Positions 23,693 through 30,042 of a stretch of DNA of 34,421 bases are shown piece by piece (within the stretch, counting starts at the first letter, position 1; every line of letters starts with the position of its first letter). The notes beneath the pieces are model-generated. The model did no database searches. It had not been told where the DNA came from and worked only from the letters and a program-made list of their open reading frames with translations. The DNA comes from a virus. Location of the stretch: positions 1-34,421 of the IMG/VR virus record IMGVR_UViG_3300009285_006595. One strand, written 5' to 3'. Made by a program: the position numbers and the translations under genes.

Positions 23693-24927
23693 GCTTTTAT
23701 TGGTGCTTTAGTCAGTTCAGTTATTAGCTGGCTTTTTATGTCAGCGCGCATTTTAACTTCTTTGTCTATTAAAGCCTGTTCTTTGGTTTTTAGTTCGGCC
23801 TCTTTAGTTCTGAAGTTGGCAATATGCTGGTTTATTTCGTCTAGGTTAAGTGTGTCTAGCACCGTTTCAGTTTGCTGGTATTCGCCGGTTATATCAGCAA
23901 TTATCTGTTTGATGGCCTTACTATCGCCGTTGGCCTTGTTGATTATGGCTACTTCTAGAGCTTTACTCATACCTAGTGCTGGCAATAGCTGGCCGGCCTG
24001 TATCAGATCGCGGGTTGAACAGGTGTAAAACAGCTTGTTGTCGGCTTTGGCGTGGCGGATAGCAATACCGATATCAGTTAGTTGTTTGGCTATGTCTATA
24101 TCAAGGCCGAGTTTGCGGCTGATAACATCAGCCTCGGTTTTAGGGCTAGGATATTTCAGTTCGATGACCATATTAAAGCGTGACTTAAAGGCTTTGTTTA
24201 AGTCTTTAGTGCCGGCGTATTCGTCAACAGGGTTCATGGTAGCAAAAAACCTAAAGTTTTTATGTGGCTTGACTACCTCGGCGTTATGATTAACAACAGT
24301 AACCGATCTATCATCGTCTAACAGGCTGTGCAAAGTAAATAGTATTTCCGGTAGCGCGGCGTTGATCTCATCAACTATCAGCCAATAACCGGCTTTCATG
24401 GCCATCAATAAAATGCCGTCCTGCCAGATCGTTGCGCCTTTACTAAGCGTGTATTTGCCAACAAAGTCATCAACCGTTGTTTCGCCGGTTAGATTAAACC
24501 TAAGCCATTTATGGCCAGCCTGTTCGGCCAATTCTTTGACTATAGTAGTTTTGCCTGTACCGGTATCACCGACTAGTAGCACCGGCAAGCTGTGTTTGAT
24601 GGCTACTTTCAGACAAGTTTTGGCTTTAGCTTGGCCTAAGATAGCATGAGGGCTTAAACTAGGCTTAATTAAGACTACAGGCTTAACTTTGACTTTGGCT
24701 TTGGCTTTAGTTGACGTGGCCTTAGTCAACCAGTGCACAGACCAGTTGAACATGCCATTGTCTATATCCAGTTTAACCAACTTGAAATTGCCAGACCAGA
24801 TGATATCTTTTATCTCGGCCATTTGGTTTTTATAGCCGTTCATGTCGCTATTCCAACCAGGATAGTCAACAGTTTTGGAATCAGCTGTTATTTTGACTTT
24901 ATCGCCTATTTTCAGACTACCGGCCAT
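23689..24927 (-). CDS. MoxR/CobS-like AAA+ ATPase
   Basis: 412 residues from ATG 24927. An N-terminal small beta domain (SLKIGDKVKITADSK to NWSVHWL, residues 4-67), a basic linker, then an AAA+ core: Walker A GDTGTGKTT (120-128), Walker B YWLIVDEIN (181-189), sensor 1 ATMNP (229-233) and an arginine-finger candidate AFKSRF (246-251). This matches MoxR-family hexamers (RavA, CobS, NorQ). The C-terminus is a long charged coiled-coil-like helix. Start 24927 is chosen because it overlaps the upstream stop and begins the conserved domain; ATG 24957 is possible. With the VWA gene it forms a remodelling pair whose target is unknown. Confidence 0.88.
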   Translation of the reverse strand: MAGSLKIGDKVKITADSKTVDYPGWNSDMNGYKNQMAEIKDIIWSGNFKLVKLDIDNGMFNWSVHWLTKATSTKAKAKVKVKPVVLIKPSLSPHAILGQAKAKTCLKVAIKHSLPVLLVGDTGTGKTTIVKELAEQAGHKWLRFNLTGETTVDDFVGKYTLSKGATIWQDGILLMAMKAGYWLIVDEINAALPEILFTLHSLLDDDRSVTVVNHNAEVVKPHKNFRFFATMNPVDEYAGTKDLNKAFKSRFNMVIELKYPSPKTEADVISRKLGLDIDIAKQLTDIGIAIRHAKADNKLFYTCSTRDLIQAGQLLPALGMSKALEVAIINKANGDSKAIKQIIADITGEYQQTETVLDTLNLDEINQHIANFRTKEAELKTKEQALIDKEVKMRADIKSQLITELTKAPIKA

Positions 24928-25318
24928 CTTGACTATCACTTTCCGGCAATTCACCATAGATTTCTTTTAACATTTTGGCCACAAAAACGCATTTTATGAG
25001 TACAGACTTTTGGCGTAAGTGCTCCGCGGCTTCAGGATCGACCTTGCCGAACATATTTTTATGGCGGTGTTGCAAATGCGCTTGCGCGCTTTTATCTATG
25101 TCCGACAGCTCGTCAACTAGTCTAACGACTAAGCCCCAGTTGCCAACGTGTTGCAAAACAGTGTTCATGGTGGAAATACTATCATCAAGGTCACTGGCAT
25201 TTGTTTCTTCACTCATAAACCATTCGACATATTCTCGGGCTTTGTTAAAAGCTATTTTGAAGTCTTTGGCTTTTTCGCGCTGTATTAATTCCTCGGTGAT
25301 GTTTAGTTGGACACTCAT
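24917..25318 (-). CDS. Helical hypothetical protein
   Basis: 133 residues, almost entirely helical, rich in Glu, Lys and Asp (LIQREKAKDFKIAFNKAREY, then a second half ending AKMLKEIYGELPESD). No motif recognised. AAGGAG Shine-Dalgarno. It overlaps the MoxR start by 11 bases and therefore may be co-translated with the ATPase, possibly as a third component of the MoxR/VWA system, but there is no direct evidence. Confidence 0.65.
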   Translation of the reverse strand: MSVQLNITEELIQREKAKDFKIAFNKAREYVEWFMSEETNASDLDDSISTMNTVLQHVGNWGLVVRLVDELSDIDKSAQAHLQHRHKNMFGKVDPEAAEHLRQKSVLIKCVFVAKMLKEIYGELPESDSQDGR

Positions 25319-25342
25319 TTTTATGTACTCCTTGTTGTTAAA

Positions 25343-25648
25343 TTAGTTATTTGCTTGATAGTGTTCGGCGTTACCAACTGTACCTTTTGATCCGTCTATA
25401 AGTTGCCAACAAGCCGGTACAGTGTTGCCATAGTAGTCAGTGATCGGCTCAAGCGGTAGCACACAAGCACCGGCCTCTAGCGCGTCCATAGCCACGCGGC
25501 CATAATGCCCCTCTAAGTGCCAAGCCTGTCCGTTGTCTATTTGGCATTGCAAATTAGCGTTAGCACCGGCCATAATTCGCCGGTGGACGGCTTTATAGCG
25601 GCCTAAAAACGCTTTATCTAGTTTTTGAGCTTGCTTAGTGGTTGTCAT
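25343..25648 (-). CDS. Hypothetical protein
   Basis: 101 residues with a helical start (AQKLDKAFLGRYKAVHRRIM) and a mixed end containing AWHLEGHYGRVAMDALEAGACVL and PITDYYGNTVPACWQLIDG. His, Cys and Tyr are frequent but form no known metal motif. GAGGG lies eight bases before the ATG. It is 24 bases ahead of the helical protein gene on the same strand, so part of the same operon. No function assigned. Confidence 0.6.
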   Translation of the reverse strand: MTTTKQAQKLDKAFLGRYKAVHRRIMAGANANLQCQIDNGQAWHLEGHYGRVAMDALEAGACVLPLEPITDYYGNTVPACWQLIDGSKGTVGNAEHYQANN

Positions 25649-25661
25649 GTTTTACCCTCTC

Positions 25662-25742
25662 TTATAGCCATAGCAGTAAGTAAACTGCTATAAAAATTAT
25701 TAAAATTGTTAAAAACTCTTGAATTGATTGTTTTATGTTCAT
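25662..25742 (-). CDS. 26-residue membrane peptide
   Basis: MNIKQSIQEFLTILIIFIAV and a further hydrophobic end (YLLLWL). It starts one base after the stop of another hydrophobic frame and lacks its own Shine-Dalgarno, so translation would depend on coupling. Possible paired membrane peptides; function unknown. Confidence 0.4.
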   Translation of the reverse strand: MNIKQSIQEFLTILIIFIAVYLLLWL

Positions 25743-25743
25743 T

Positions 25744-25839
25744 TTATTTATAGGTGCTGGCCAGCGCCAGAATTATGATAGTGATAAACAAAAGCCAGAG
25801 CGTTAGACCGGCTAGCTTATCGGTTATTAGTTTTTTGAT
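25744..25839 (-). CDS. 31-residue membrane peptide with possible AUC start
   Basis: The frame reads IKKLITDKLAGLTLWLLFIT and on to ASTYK. A strong AAAGGAG lies seven bases before an ATC codon; no ATG, GTG or TTG exists between the upstream in-frame stop and the hydrophobic segment. Basic residues then one membrane helix then a short polar end is a convincing topology. If real, it uses a rare AUC start and couples to the next peptide. Confidence 0.35.
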   Translation of the reverse strand: MKKLITDKLAGLTLWLLFITIIILALASTYK

Positions 25840-25858
25840 ATTTCGACTCCTTTGGTTG

Positions 25859-26213
25859 ATCTATAACACTGTTTGACACTCGGCTTATTAAAGTTATTCT
25901 TTGTTTAAGTCGGCTAGCTTATATTCGCCGGATTTAATTTTCTTTAGCGTTTCGGCTTTGGTTTCGCCTAAAAACTGGTTGCGGTATTTGCCAGTTGTTA
26001 CCGAGTAATCCCAGTAATTCTTGTCTAGGGTTACGCCGTCCCAGTTCTGGACTGCTATAACGCTGTCATAGCTTTGGAAAATCCTATCTGCACCGATATT
26101 TAATATAAACTGATTAGCAACTTTATTGCCGTTTGAACCTGTCATGTTTTGCACTCTTGAGATACGCATATTGTTACCTGCTTTCATGCCAAGTGCCAGA
26201 CAGTGTTATAGAT
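25859..26213. repeat. Inverted 25-base repeat flanking one gene
   Basis: The element ATCTATAACACTGT plus a further about 11 bases (near TTGACACTCGGC) occurs at 25859-25884 on the plus strand and, with three to four changes, at 26213-26188 on the minus strand. The two copies bracket the 91-residue gene exactly. Each contains TATAAC, a possible -10. Confidence 0.55.
25894..26169 (-). CDS. Phage protein of the TTGKYRNQFLGE type
   Basis: 91 residues from ATG 26169, preceded by AGGTAACAAT; ATG 26187 lacks a Shine-Dalgarno. The sequence VANQFILNIGADRIFQSYDS, then WDYSVTTGKYRNQFLGETKAETLKKIKSGEY, is a pattern I recognise from many uncharacterised phage proteins (I think the DUF8033 type; the number is unverified). 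Small alpha/beta fold, no catalytic motif. It is the first gene of the minus module and is bracketed by the inverted repeat elements. Function unknown. Confidence 0.65.
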   Translation of the reverse strand: MRISRVQNMTGSNGNKVANQFILNIGADRIFQSYDSVIAVQNWDGVTLDKNYWDYSVTTGKYRNQFLGETKAETLKKIKSGEYKLADLNKE

Positions 26214-26219
26214 TATTAA

Positions 26220-26380
26220 AGTGCTTGGAGCAGATCGCCGGCAAGTCCAAGCGTTATAAACAAATTATTGTTGTTGCTTGCGCCGGCAATCTCTAGTTGT
26301 TGATTATAGGTGAATGGTTATTATACGTCAATGGTTTATCCACAGCTTTGTTAAAAAATGATTATGTTATATATTATGAG
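26220..26380. other. Candidate replication origin at the strand switch
   Basis: Between divergent modules lies a perfect DnaA box TTATCCACA (26336-26344), next to an AT-rich stretch (26347-26380) that could melt. On its left are a 7-pair inverted repeat GCTTGGA/TCCAAGC (26223-26229, 26246-26252) and a longer imperfect pair GATCGCCGGCAAG / CTTGCGCCGGCAATC (26233-26245, 26277-26291). A second identical DnaA box lies at 27787-27795, inside a gene. The position, where the minus and plus gene blocks diverge, fits an origin. Confidence 0.45.
26348..26375 (+). promoter_or_regulatory. Promoter of the packaging module
   Basis: TTGTTA (26348-26353), a 16-base spacer and TATATT (26370-26375). The transcript would start near 26382 and carry AAGG just before the ATG at 26393. 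Confidence 0.45.
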
Positions 26381-26392
26381 CGTAAGGCTAAA

Positions 26393-26605
26393 ATGCTTAA
26401 TAGTACTGATATTAAGTTAGTAGTTATCAATCAATGCTTAGTTACTAGTTGGACGTTCAGACCGGCTAGATTAATTAGCTATAAGGATTATGTTCGAGGG
26501 GCTAAAATAACTAACGCGCGGATCAGAGCTAAGTACGCCGCACCGCGTGGTGCTAGAGTACCAGTTGAGTATTTGGACAGTGGCCGGCGAATAGTGAGGC
26601 TGTAG
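26393..26605 (+). CDS. Hypothetical protein at start of the packaging module
   Basis: 70 residues from ATG 26393 (AAGG upstream). A longer TTG-started frame from 26297 would run through the DnaA box and promoter and is less likely. Beta-rich start (DIKLVVINQCLVTSWTF) followed by a basic second half (GAKITNARIRAKYAAPRGAR). No family recognised. Its stop TAG is part of TAGAAT, a possible -10 for the next gene. Confidence 0.55.
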   Translation: MLNSTDIKLVVINQCLVTSWTFRPARLISYKDYVRGAKITNARIRAKYAAPRGARVPVEYLDSGRRIVRL

Positions 26606-26614
26606 AATAGAGTT

Positions 26615-27067
26615 ATGAGCAATAATAGTGATAAGCAAATGCCGTTGTTAGACAGTGTGGCTTTAGCTAAGAGTCTAGGGCTTAGACCTAAGAGTAAGGC
26701 GACACTTGATGAGTTGATTGCTAATCCAAAGATAAGTCAGGTAGACGCTTATCTCAAGCATCATAAAACTACTAGTAGACCAACGGCACGCGCTCATGCT
26801 GCTAGGTTGACAGCTAAGGACAATTCAAAAATCTACACTGCTGCACATGTTGGTATTGCCAAAAAAAATATTGTGCATATGGCTAGTGATAACAGCGTCC
26901 AGCCGGCTACTCGGCTTAAAGCTAATCAGGATATTTTAGACCGCAACGAGGGCAAGCCAACAATCAAAACTATCTCAACCACTCGAAATCTCAATATCAA
27001 TATTGAAGCGTCCGAACAGCTAAAAAGCCAATTCACCGAGTTTTTAAAGCAAAAGACCCAAAGTTGA
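26615..27067 (+). CDS. Putative terminase small subunit
   Basis: 150 residues. Contains NPKISQVDAYLKHHKTTSRPTARAHAARLTAKDNSKIY, the HTH-plus-loop pattern typical of small terminases (a helix-turn-helix that recognises the packaging site), then IVHMASDNSVQPATRLKANQDILDRNEGKP and a helical end for oligomerisation. The start sits six bases after TAGAAT and has no Shine-Dalgarno. In many phages it lies directly before the large terminase; here about 3 kb of small genes intervene. Binding the packaging site is the expected role. Confidence 0.7.
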   Translation: MSNNSDKQMPLLDSVALAKSLGLRPKSKATLDELIANPKISQVDAYLKHHKTTSRPTARAHAARLTAKDNSKIYTAAHVGIAKKNIVHMASDNSVQPATRLKANQDILDRNEGKPTIKTISTTRNLNINIEASEQLKSQFTEFLKQKTQS

Positions 27068-27588
27068 GCCATTCTAAGCCATTCTAAGCCATTTTCGATA
27101 CTAACTTGAGCCTTATTATCGTCTTTTCAGGTAAATGGCATGTCGTGAAATACATATTGTACGACGTGTGCCCCAGAGGTCAAGCCAGTGCTGGCCTGTA
27201 CTGGCTAGTCTATACACTATATACAGTGTACATAGTAGGTATACTTATTTTTATTTTATTACTATTGTACTGGTTGTTGTGATCTAGCCGGTGCTGATTG
27301 ATTGATTGTATTGCTATTGAATTGTATCAGTGACAGCGGTGGTTGCGTAGCGCGTAATAAAAGATCGCGCGCGCGTGGGGTCGACAAGAATGCGCGCATC
27401 GGCAGGGGTGGGGTAGGCCACAGGTGGCGATTGTCTTAGGGTCCCATTAGAGGGAACCACAGCTTTTTCCGAGCCTACCCAGGCCTTTCCGAGCCTACTT
27501 TTGTTCTTCTAAAAAACCCTTGACTATACTGACTAGTACAGTATATACTGACCAGTACAATATAACTAAAGAAAGGTCAGGATAGCTT
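27068..27588 (+). other. Gene-free region: repeats, GC palindromes and folded RNA candidate
   Basis: 520 bases without a gene. Contents: three tandem copies of GCCATTCTAA at the left end (27067-27094); an inverted repeat ACACT/AGTGT near 27210-27230; alternating CGCGCGCGCG (27366-27375) and the palindrome ATGCGCGCAT (27390-27399); an 8-pair helix GGGTAGGC/GCCTACCC (27411-27418, 27473-27480) enclosing two hairpins (27417-27428 and 27440-27458), a three-way-junction shape; a direct repeat TTTCCGAGCCTAC (27467-27479 and 27487-27499); then promoter and operators. A packaging (cos/pac) site or a regulatory RNA are both possible. Confidence 0.45.
27520..27547 (+). promoter_or_regulatory. Regulated promoter with tandem operators
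   Basis: TTGACT (27520-27525), 16 bases, TATATA (27542-27547). Two copies of TATACTGACYAGTACA (27525-27540, 27544-27559; period 19) overlap spacer and -10, so a bound protein would repress. Each copy contains a short inverted TACTG/CAGTA-type pair. A second -10-like TATAAC follows at 27561. Confidence 0.55.
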
Positions 27589-27714
27589 ATGTGGAAATTA
27601 ACTAAATGGTACGAGAAAACAGTTTATGTAATTGGTTGGATCATGGTTGCTCTATGGGCGATGTACTTGGTTTTTATACTAGCCTTTACGGCTGGTGGGG
27701 GCTATAACACCTAA
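27589..27714 (+). CDS. 41-residue membrane peptide
   Basis: Starts MWKLTKWYEKTVYVIGWIMV and continues with one hydrophobic helix (ALWAMYLVFILAF), ending in Gly-rich residues. GGATAGCTT lies before the ATG and its stop overlaps the next ATG by one base (TAATG). It is the first gene after the operator-controlled promoter. Function unknown. Confidence 0.55.
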   Translation: MWKLTKWYEKTVYVIGWIMVALWAMYLVFILAFTAGGGYNT

Positions 27715-27977
27715 TGCCCCAGGTGACTGTCTATATTCGCAAGGAGGATATAGCTAAGTGGAAAGCTCTGACAAAGAAGTCAGAGTTTATCCACAATGCT
27801 CTTAATGGTGTGGGTGATTTTGAAAAGTACGTACTTGATGTAGTTGACAAAAACTTGGGTGGTGATTTGAAAGGATTAGACCCAATAGTTAAGCCCATCA
27901 AAACCCTCCCTATAAAGCCTACAGGCCCTGCCAGTGAGTTTGAACACTTCCTCAAGCAAAAGCAGGGCAAGAAATAG
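27714..27977 (+). CDS. Ribbon-helix-helix-like regulator
   Basis: 87 residues. The N-terminus (MPQVTVYIRKEDIAKWKAL, then KKSEFIHNAL) matches a ribbon-helix-helix: one beta strand, a helix, then a K-SEFI turn and second helix, as in Arc/CopG. The C-terminal half is Lys/Pro-rich and less structured. Such dimers bind tandem operators; the two repeats at 27525-27559 lie about 150 bases upstream, so autoregulation is plausible. It overlaps the membrane peptide gene by one base. Confidence 0.6.
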   Translation: MPQVTVYIRKEDIAKWKALTKKSEFIHNALNGVGDFEKYVLDVVDKNLGGDLKGLDPIVKPIKTLPIKPTGPASEFEHFLKQKQGKK

Positions 27978-28044
27978 TGAGCCATCTAATGGATAAGGTT
28001 AATTATGGTTGGGTGCGAATTAAATTAAGTAAAGGAGAATAACG

Positions 28045-28290
28045 ATGGCATACGATGATGCGCCAAGCGACAAAATATTCAACGAGATTAAGGCTGCCGC
28101 CATTGAGATATGGCAGACCTATGACGACACGCATGGTTATGCCACCGAGAAAATTAATCAGGTTAATTACCTAACTAATTTCAAGGACAACTGGGGAACT
28201 ATGATTGGTATGTTCGACGGCCTCAATCAGCATAAACTACTTGTCAAACTATCTCCCGAAGCCCAAGCAAAAATAAAGGAATGGCTATGA
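28045..28290 (+). CDS. Small acidic helical protein, unknown
   Basis: 81 residues: SDKIFNEIKAAAIEIWQTYDD, HGYATEKINQVNYLTNFKDNW, a Met-rich turn and helix KLLVKLSPEAQAKIKEWL. The start follows AAGGAGAATAACG. All-helical with no known motif. It is the first of a chain of short overlapping genes (28045-30036) between the RHH regulator and the large terminase. No function assigned. Confidence 0.6.
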   Translation: MAYDDAPSDKIFNEIKAAAIEIWQTYDDTHGYATEKINQVNYLTNFKDNWGTMIGMFDGLNQHKLLVKLSPEAQAKIKEWL

Positions 28291-28324
28291 CCGCCCCACT
28301 AAGCTATATGGTTGGGAGGGGTGA

Positions 28325-28546
28325 ATGAGTAGCGATAACTTTTTAAGCGTTGAACCGAATAAGAATAAATGGGAAGTCTGGGTGCGAAGTGCATCTACTG
28401 GAGCCGGTTATCCAGATGGTGGTCAGTTTAACACCAGAGATGAAGCTATTAACCATGCCATTGATGTACAGACCACGGAAGTAATTGAATATGGGATGCG
28501 AATCTCGGCCCCACCCATTAAAGCCAAGGATAAAACAATAGAATGA
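28325..28546 (+). CDS. Hypothetical protein
   Basis: 73 residues. It opens with beta strands (FLSVEPNKNKWEVWVRSAST), then GGQFNTRDEAINHAIDVQTT, a strand-helix layout common in small alpha/beta phage proteins that modify host components, then a basic end. GGGAGGGG precedes the ATG. Its stop overlaps the next ATG by four bases. Family unknown. Confidence 0.6.
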   Translation: MSSDNFLSVEPNKNKWEVWVRSASTGAGYPDGGQFNTRDEAINHAIDVQTTEVIEYGMRISAPPIKAKDKTIE

Positions 28547-28698
28547 GTAAGAAAACCAACGATGATTTAACTGCCGTCATTAAATTAGCTGATGCTGTTT
28601 ATGATGGCTGGGCGACGCCAGGCTGGAGAGTCAGATATAAAGGTCGGGTAGCGTTTCGTAAACTAGCTTTACAATTATTCAAGGAGATTAAGCCATGA
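28543..28698 (+). CDS. Hypothetical 51-residue protein
   Basis: ATGA overlaps at both ends connect it to its neighbours. Short helix (LTAVIKLADAVYDGW), then a basic strand and helix (RYKGRVAFRKLALQLFKEI). Such small basic proteins are common in phage early regions. No motif. Confidence 0.5.
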   Translation: MSKKTNDDLTAVIKLADAVYDGWATPGWRVRYKGRVAFRKLALQLFKEIKP

Positions 28699-28970
28699 CC
28701 AAGCCAACAGCAAAGTATACAGTTGCAGTAGATGACAAGATTATGGATATTTACATGGAAGCCCAAGCCTATAAACTCACCCCCAAACAATTTAATGACC
28801 AGTTAAAAGCTGAATTAGGAAAGCTGTTTATGGATGAGATTATTGGGGCGGATGAAGTAGTGACAATAGGTATAGCCAAAATAATACAAAGAGATGTCCG
28901 ACTACTCAGAAATGAACTTAAAGCTGAAATACGTCAACGCATAACTGATACTTTTGGGGAGGTTGATTGA
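28695..28970 (+). CDS. Helical hypothetical protein
   Basis: 91 residues, nearly all helix: DKIMDIYMEAQAYKLTPKQF, a second segment ending DEIIGADEVVTIGIAK and a final basic/acidic helix (LLRNELKAEIRQRITDTF). No recognised motif. Stop/start overlap with the 51-residue gene and one-base gap to the zinc-knuckle gene indicate one polycistronic message. Function unknown. Confidence 0.6.
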   Translation: MTKPTAKYTVAVDDKIMDIYMEAQAYKLTPKQFNDQLKAELGKLFMDEIIGADEVVTIGIAKIIQRDVRLLRNELKAEIRQRITDTFGEVD

Positions 28971-28971
28971 G

Positions 28972-29064
28972 ATGGGGCCAAGCGGAAACAAATGTTACTG
29001 GTGTAAGAAGTGGGGACATAACTGGCTTAACTGCCCCATCACATTAAAGGACATTAAGGAGTAA
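28972..29064 (+). CDS. 30-residue CCHC zinc-knuckle peptide
   Basis: The peptide starts MGPSGNK and reads CYWCKKWGHNWLNC from residue 8: Cys8-x2-Cys11-x4-His16-x4-Cys21, exactly the spacing of retroviral nucleocapsid zinc knuckles, with aromatic residues Tyr9, Trp10, Trp14 and Trp18. GGGGAGG eight bases upstream gives one of the best Shine-Dalgarno sites in the window. It would bind one zinc and probably single-stranded nucleic acid. Nothing else is attached, so it is a stand-alone finger. Confidence 0.6.
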   Translation: MGPSGNKCYWCKKWGHNWLNCPITLKDIKE

Positions 29065-29071
29065 AGGTATT

Positions 29072-29758
29072 ATGGCAAAGTTAGATTGGGAAAGGGAGAT
29101 AGAGGCCTTAGTGGCTAAAAATATAACCCGTGAAACTCACGGTGGAGCTGTTAATCGTGTCCGCTACACTTTGACCCAACAACTCCAACAACTTATAGAT
29201 AAAGCTAGATTGAGTGGGGCGTATAGTGCTGAAGTTTGGCGAGAAGTAGGCGATGGCTGGGGGCTTTTTTATCAGGTCAGTAGTGCTGGCCGAGTACGGT
29301 CTGTAGCTAGAGGCAGGAACACAGGCCGAATACTTAAGCCAGCCTTGATTGGTCGAGGTTACCCCAGAGTAAGTCTCTTTAGTTCTACCGATGGTAAGAA
29401 AGATATGTTGGTGCATAGATTAGTCGCCCAAGCGTTTATCCCTAATCCCGACAATCTACCCTGTATTAACCACAAAGACGGCAACAAGCTAAACAACTGC
29501 GTTAACAACCTAGAATGGTGTACCCACGCCTACAACAACATACACGCCGTCGAGAATGGCTTGAGCAATATCACGGGTGCAAACAGCTCTAGTGCTAGAT
29601 TCACCCATGAAGACGTAGAGATTGTGCGAGCGTTAAAGGGTAAGGAAACAGGCAGGTCAGTTGCTAAAAGATATGGCGTTGACCCATCAACTGTCTATAA
29701 CGTATGGAAAGGCTTTACTTATAAGCCAGTAGACCAACTTAATGCTAAAGAAGGATAG
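29072..29758 (+). CDS. HNH homing endonuclease with NUMOD4 and HTH
   Basis: 228 residues. Residues 53-100 match a NUMOD4 module (EVWREVGDGWGLFYQVSSAG); 112-160 an HNH domain (LVHRLVAQAF, INHKDGNKLNNCVNNLEWCTH with His and Asn catalytic positions); 175-215 an HTH (VEIVRALKGKETGRSVAKRYGVDPSTVYNVWKG). The first 50 residues (LDWEREIEALVAKNITRE) look unrelated and may be the remains of the gene it fused into. Homing enzymes of this type cut intronless/HNH-less alleles. A loose AAGGAG lies before the ATG. It is followed directly by a 51-residue gene. Confidence 0.85.
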   Translation: MAKLDWEREIEALVAKNITRETHGGAVNRVRYTLTQQLQQLIDKARLSGAYSAEVWREVGDGWGLFYQVSSAGRVRSVARGRNTGRILKPALIGRGYPRVSLFSSTDGKKDMLVHRLVAQAFIPNPDNLPCINHKDGNKLNNCVNNLEWCTHAYNNIHAVENGLSNITGANSSSARFTHEDVEIVRALKGKETGRSVAKRYGVDPSTVYNVWKGFTYKPVDQLNAKEG

Positions 29759-29914
29759 ATGAAAACTAGGTGTTTACAATGTATCGAAAATGGTCAAGTG
29801 GTATATCAGCCAATTCAGTTTTATGTGCTTGAGGGATGGGCGGCTCCTGTACCTCTTTGTGTTGCCCACGCTCCACTCCTGCCACCCACCCCAGTAAAGG
29901 AACTAAATAAGTAA
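29759..29914 (+). CDS. 51-residue Cys/His zinc-binding-like protein
   Basis: Begins MKTRCLQC and includes LCVAH: a CxxC (5, 8) paired with CxxH (34, 37), a possible treble-clef-like or ribbon zinc site. The remaining sequence is hydrophobic/Pro-rich. AAGGA precedes the ATG, which directly follows the HNH stop; its stop overlaps the next ATG by one base. Confidence 0.5.
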   Translation: MKTRCLQCIENGQVVYQPIQFYVLEGWAAPVPLCVAHAPLLPPTPVKELNK

Positions 29915-30036
29915 TGAGGATTCTGATCAAAGCTGGCCAAGTTGCGGTCTACGATGGTCAGGTGTTTTATATATCGGACACAATATTAATCGGCAGTTTA
30001 ATAGATTATAGTGAGGCCGTCAGACTGTTACACTAA
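29914..30036 (+). CDS. 40-residue hypothetical protein
   Basis: Beta-rich (MRILIKAGQVAVYDGQVFYI) then ILIGSLIDYSEAVRLLH. It overlaps the preceding gene by one base and ends six bases before the large terminase start. No motif. Translation by coupling is likely. Confidence 0.45.
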   Translation: MRILIKAGQVAVYDGQVFYISDTILIGSLIDYSEAVRLLH

Positions 30037-30042
30037 GAGTAG

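Noticed and set aside
26297-26392. Longer TTG-started version of the first packaging-module gene.
   Set aside because: It would run through the DnaA box and promoter, while ATG 26393 has AAGG at a good distance.
27067-27094. CRISPR-like array from the GCCATTCTAA repeats.
   Set aside because: Units are directly adjacent without spacers, only three copies, and no cas genes are present.
27703-27714. TATAAC five bases before the RHH start as another leaderless promoter.
   Set aside because: It is within the coding end of the 41-residue peptide, and the TAATG overlap explains expression by coupling.
28287-28328. 13-codon frame linking two small genes.
   Set aside because: Overlaps both neighbours but is too short to judge; may serve only for translational coupling.
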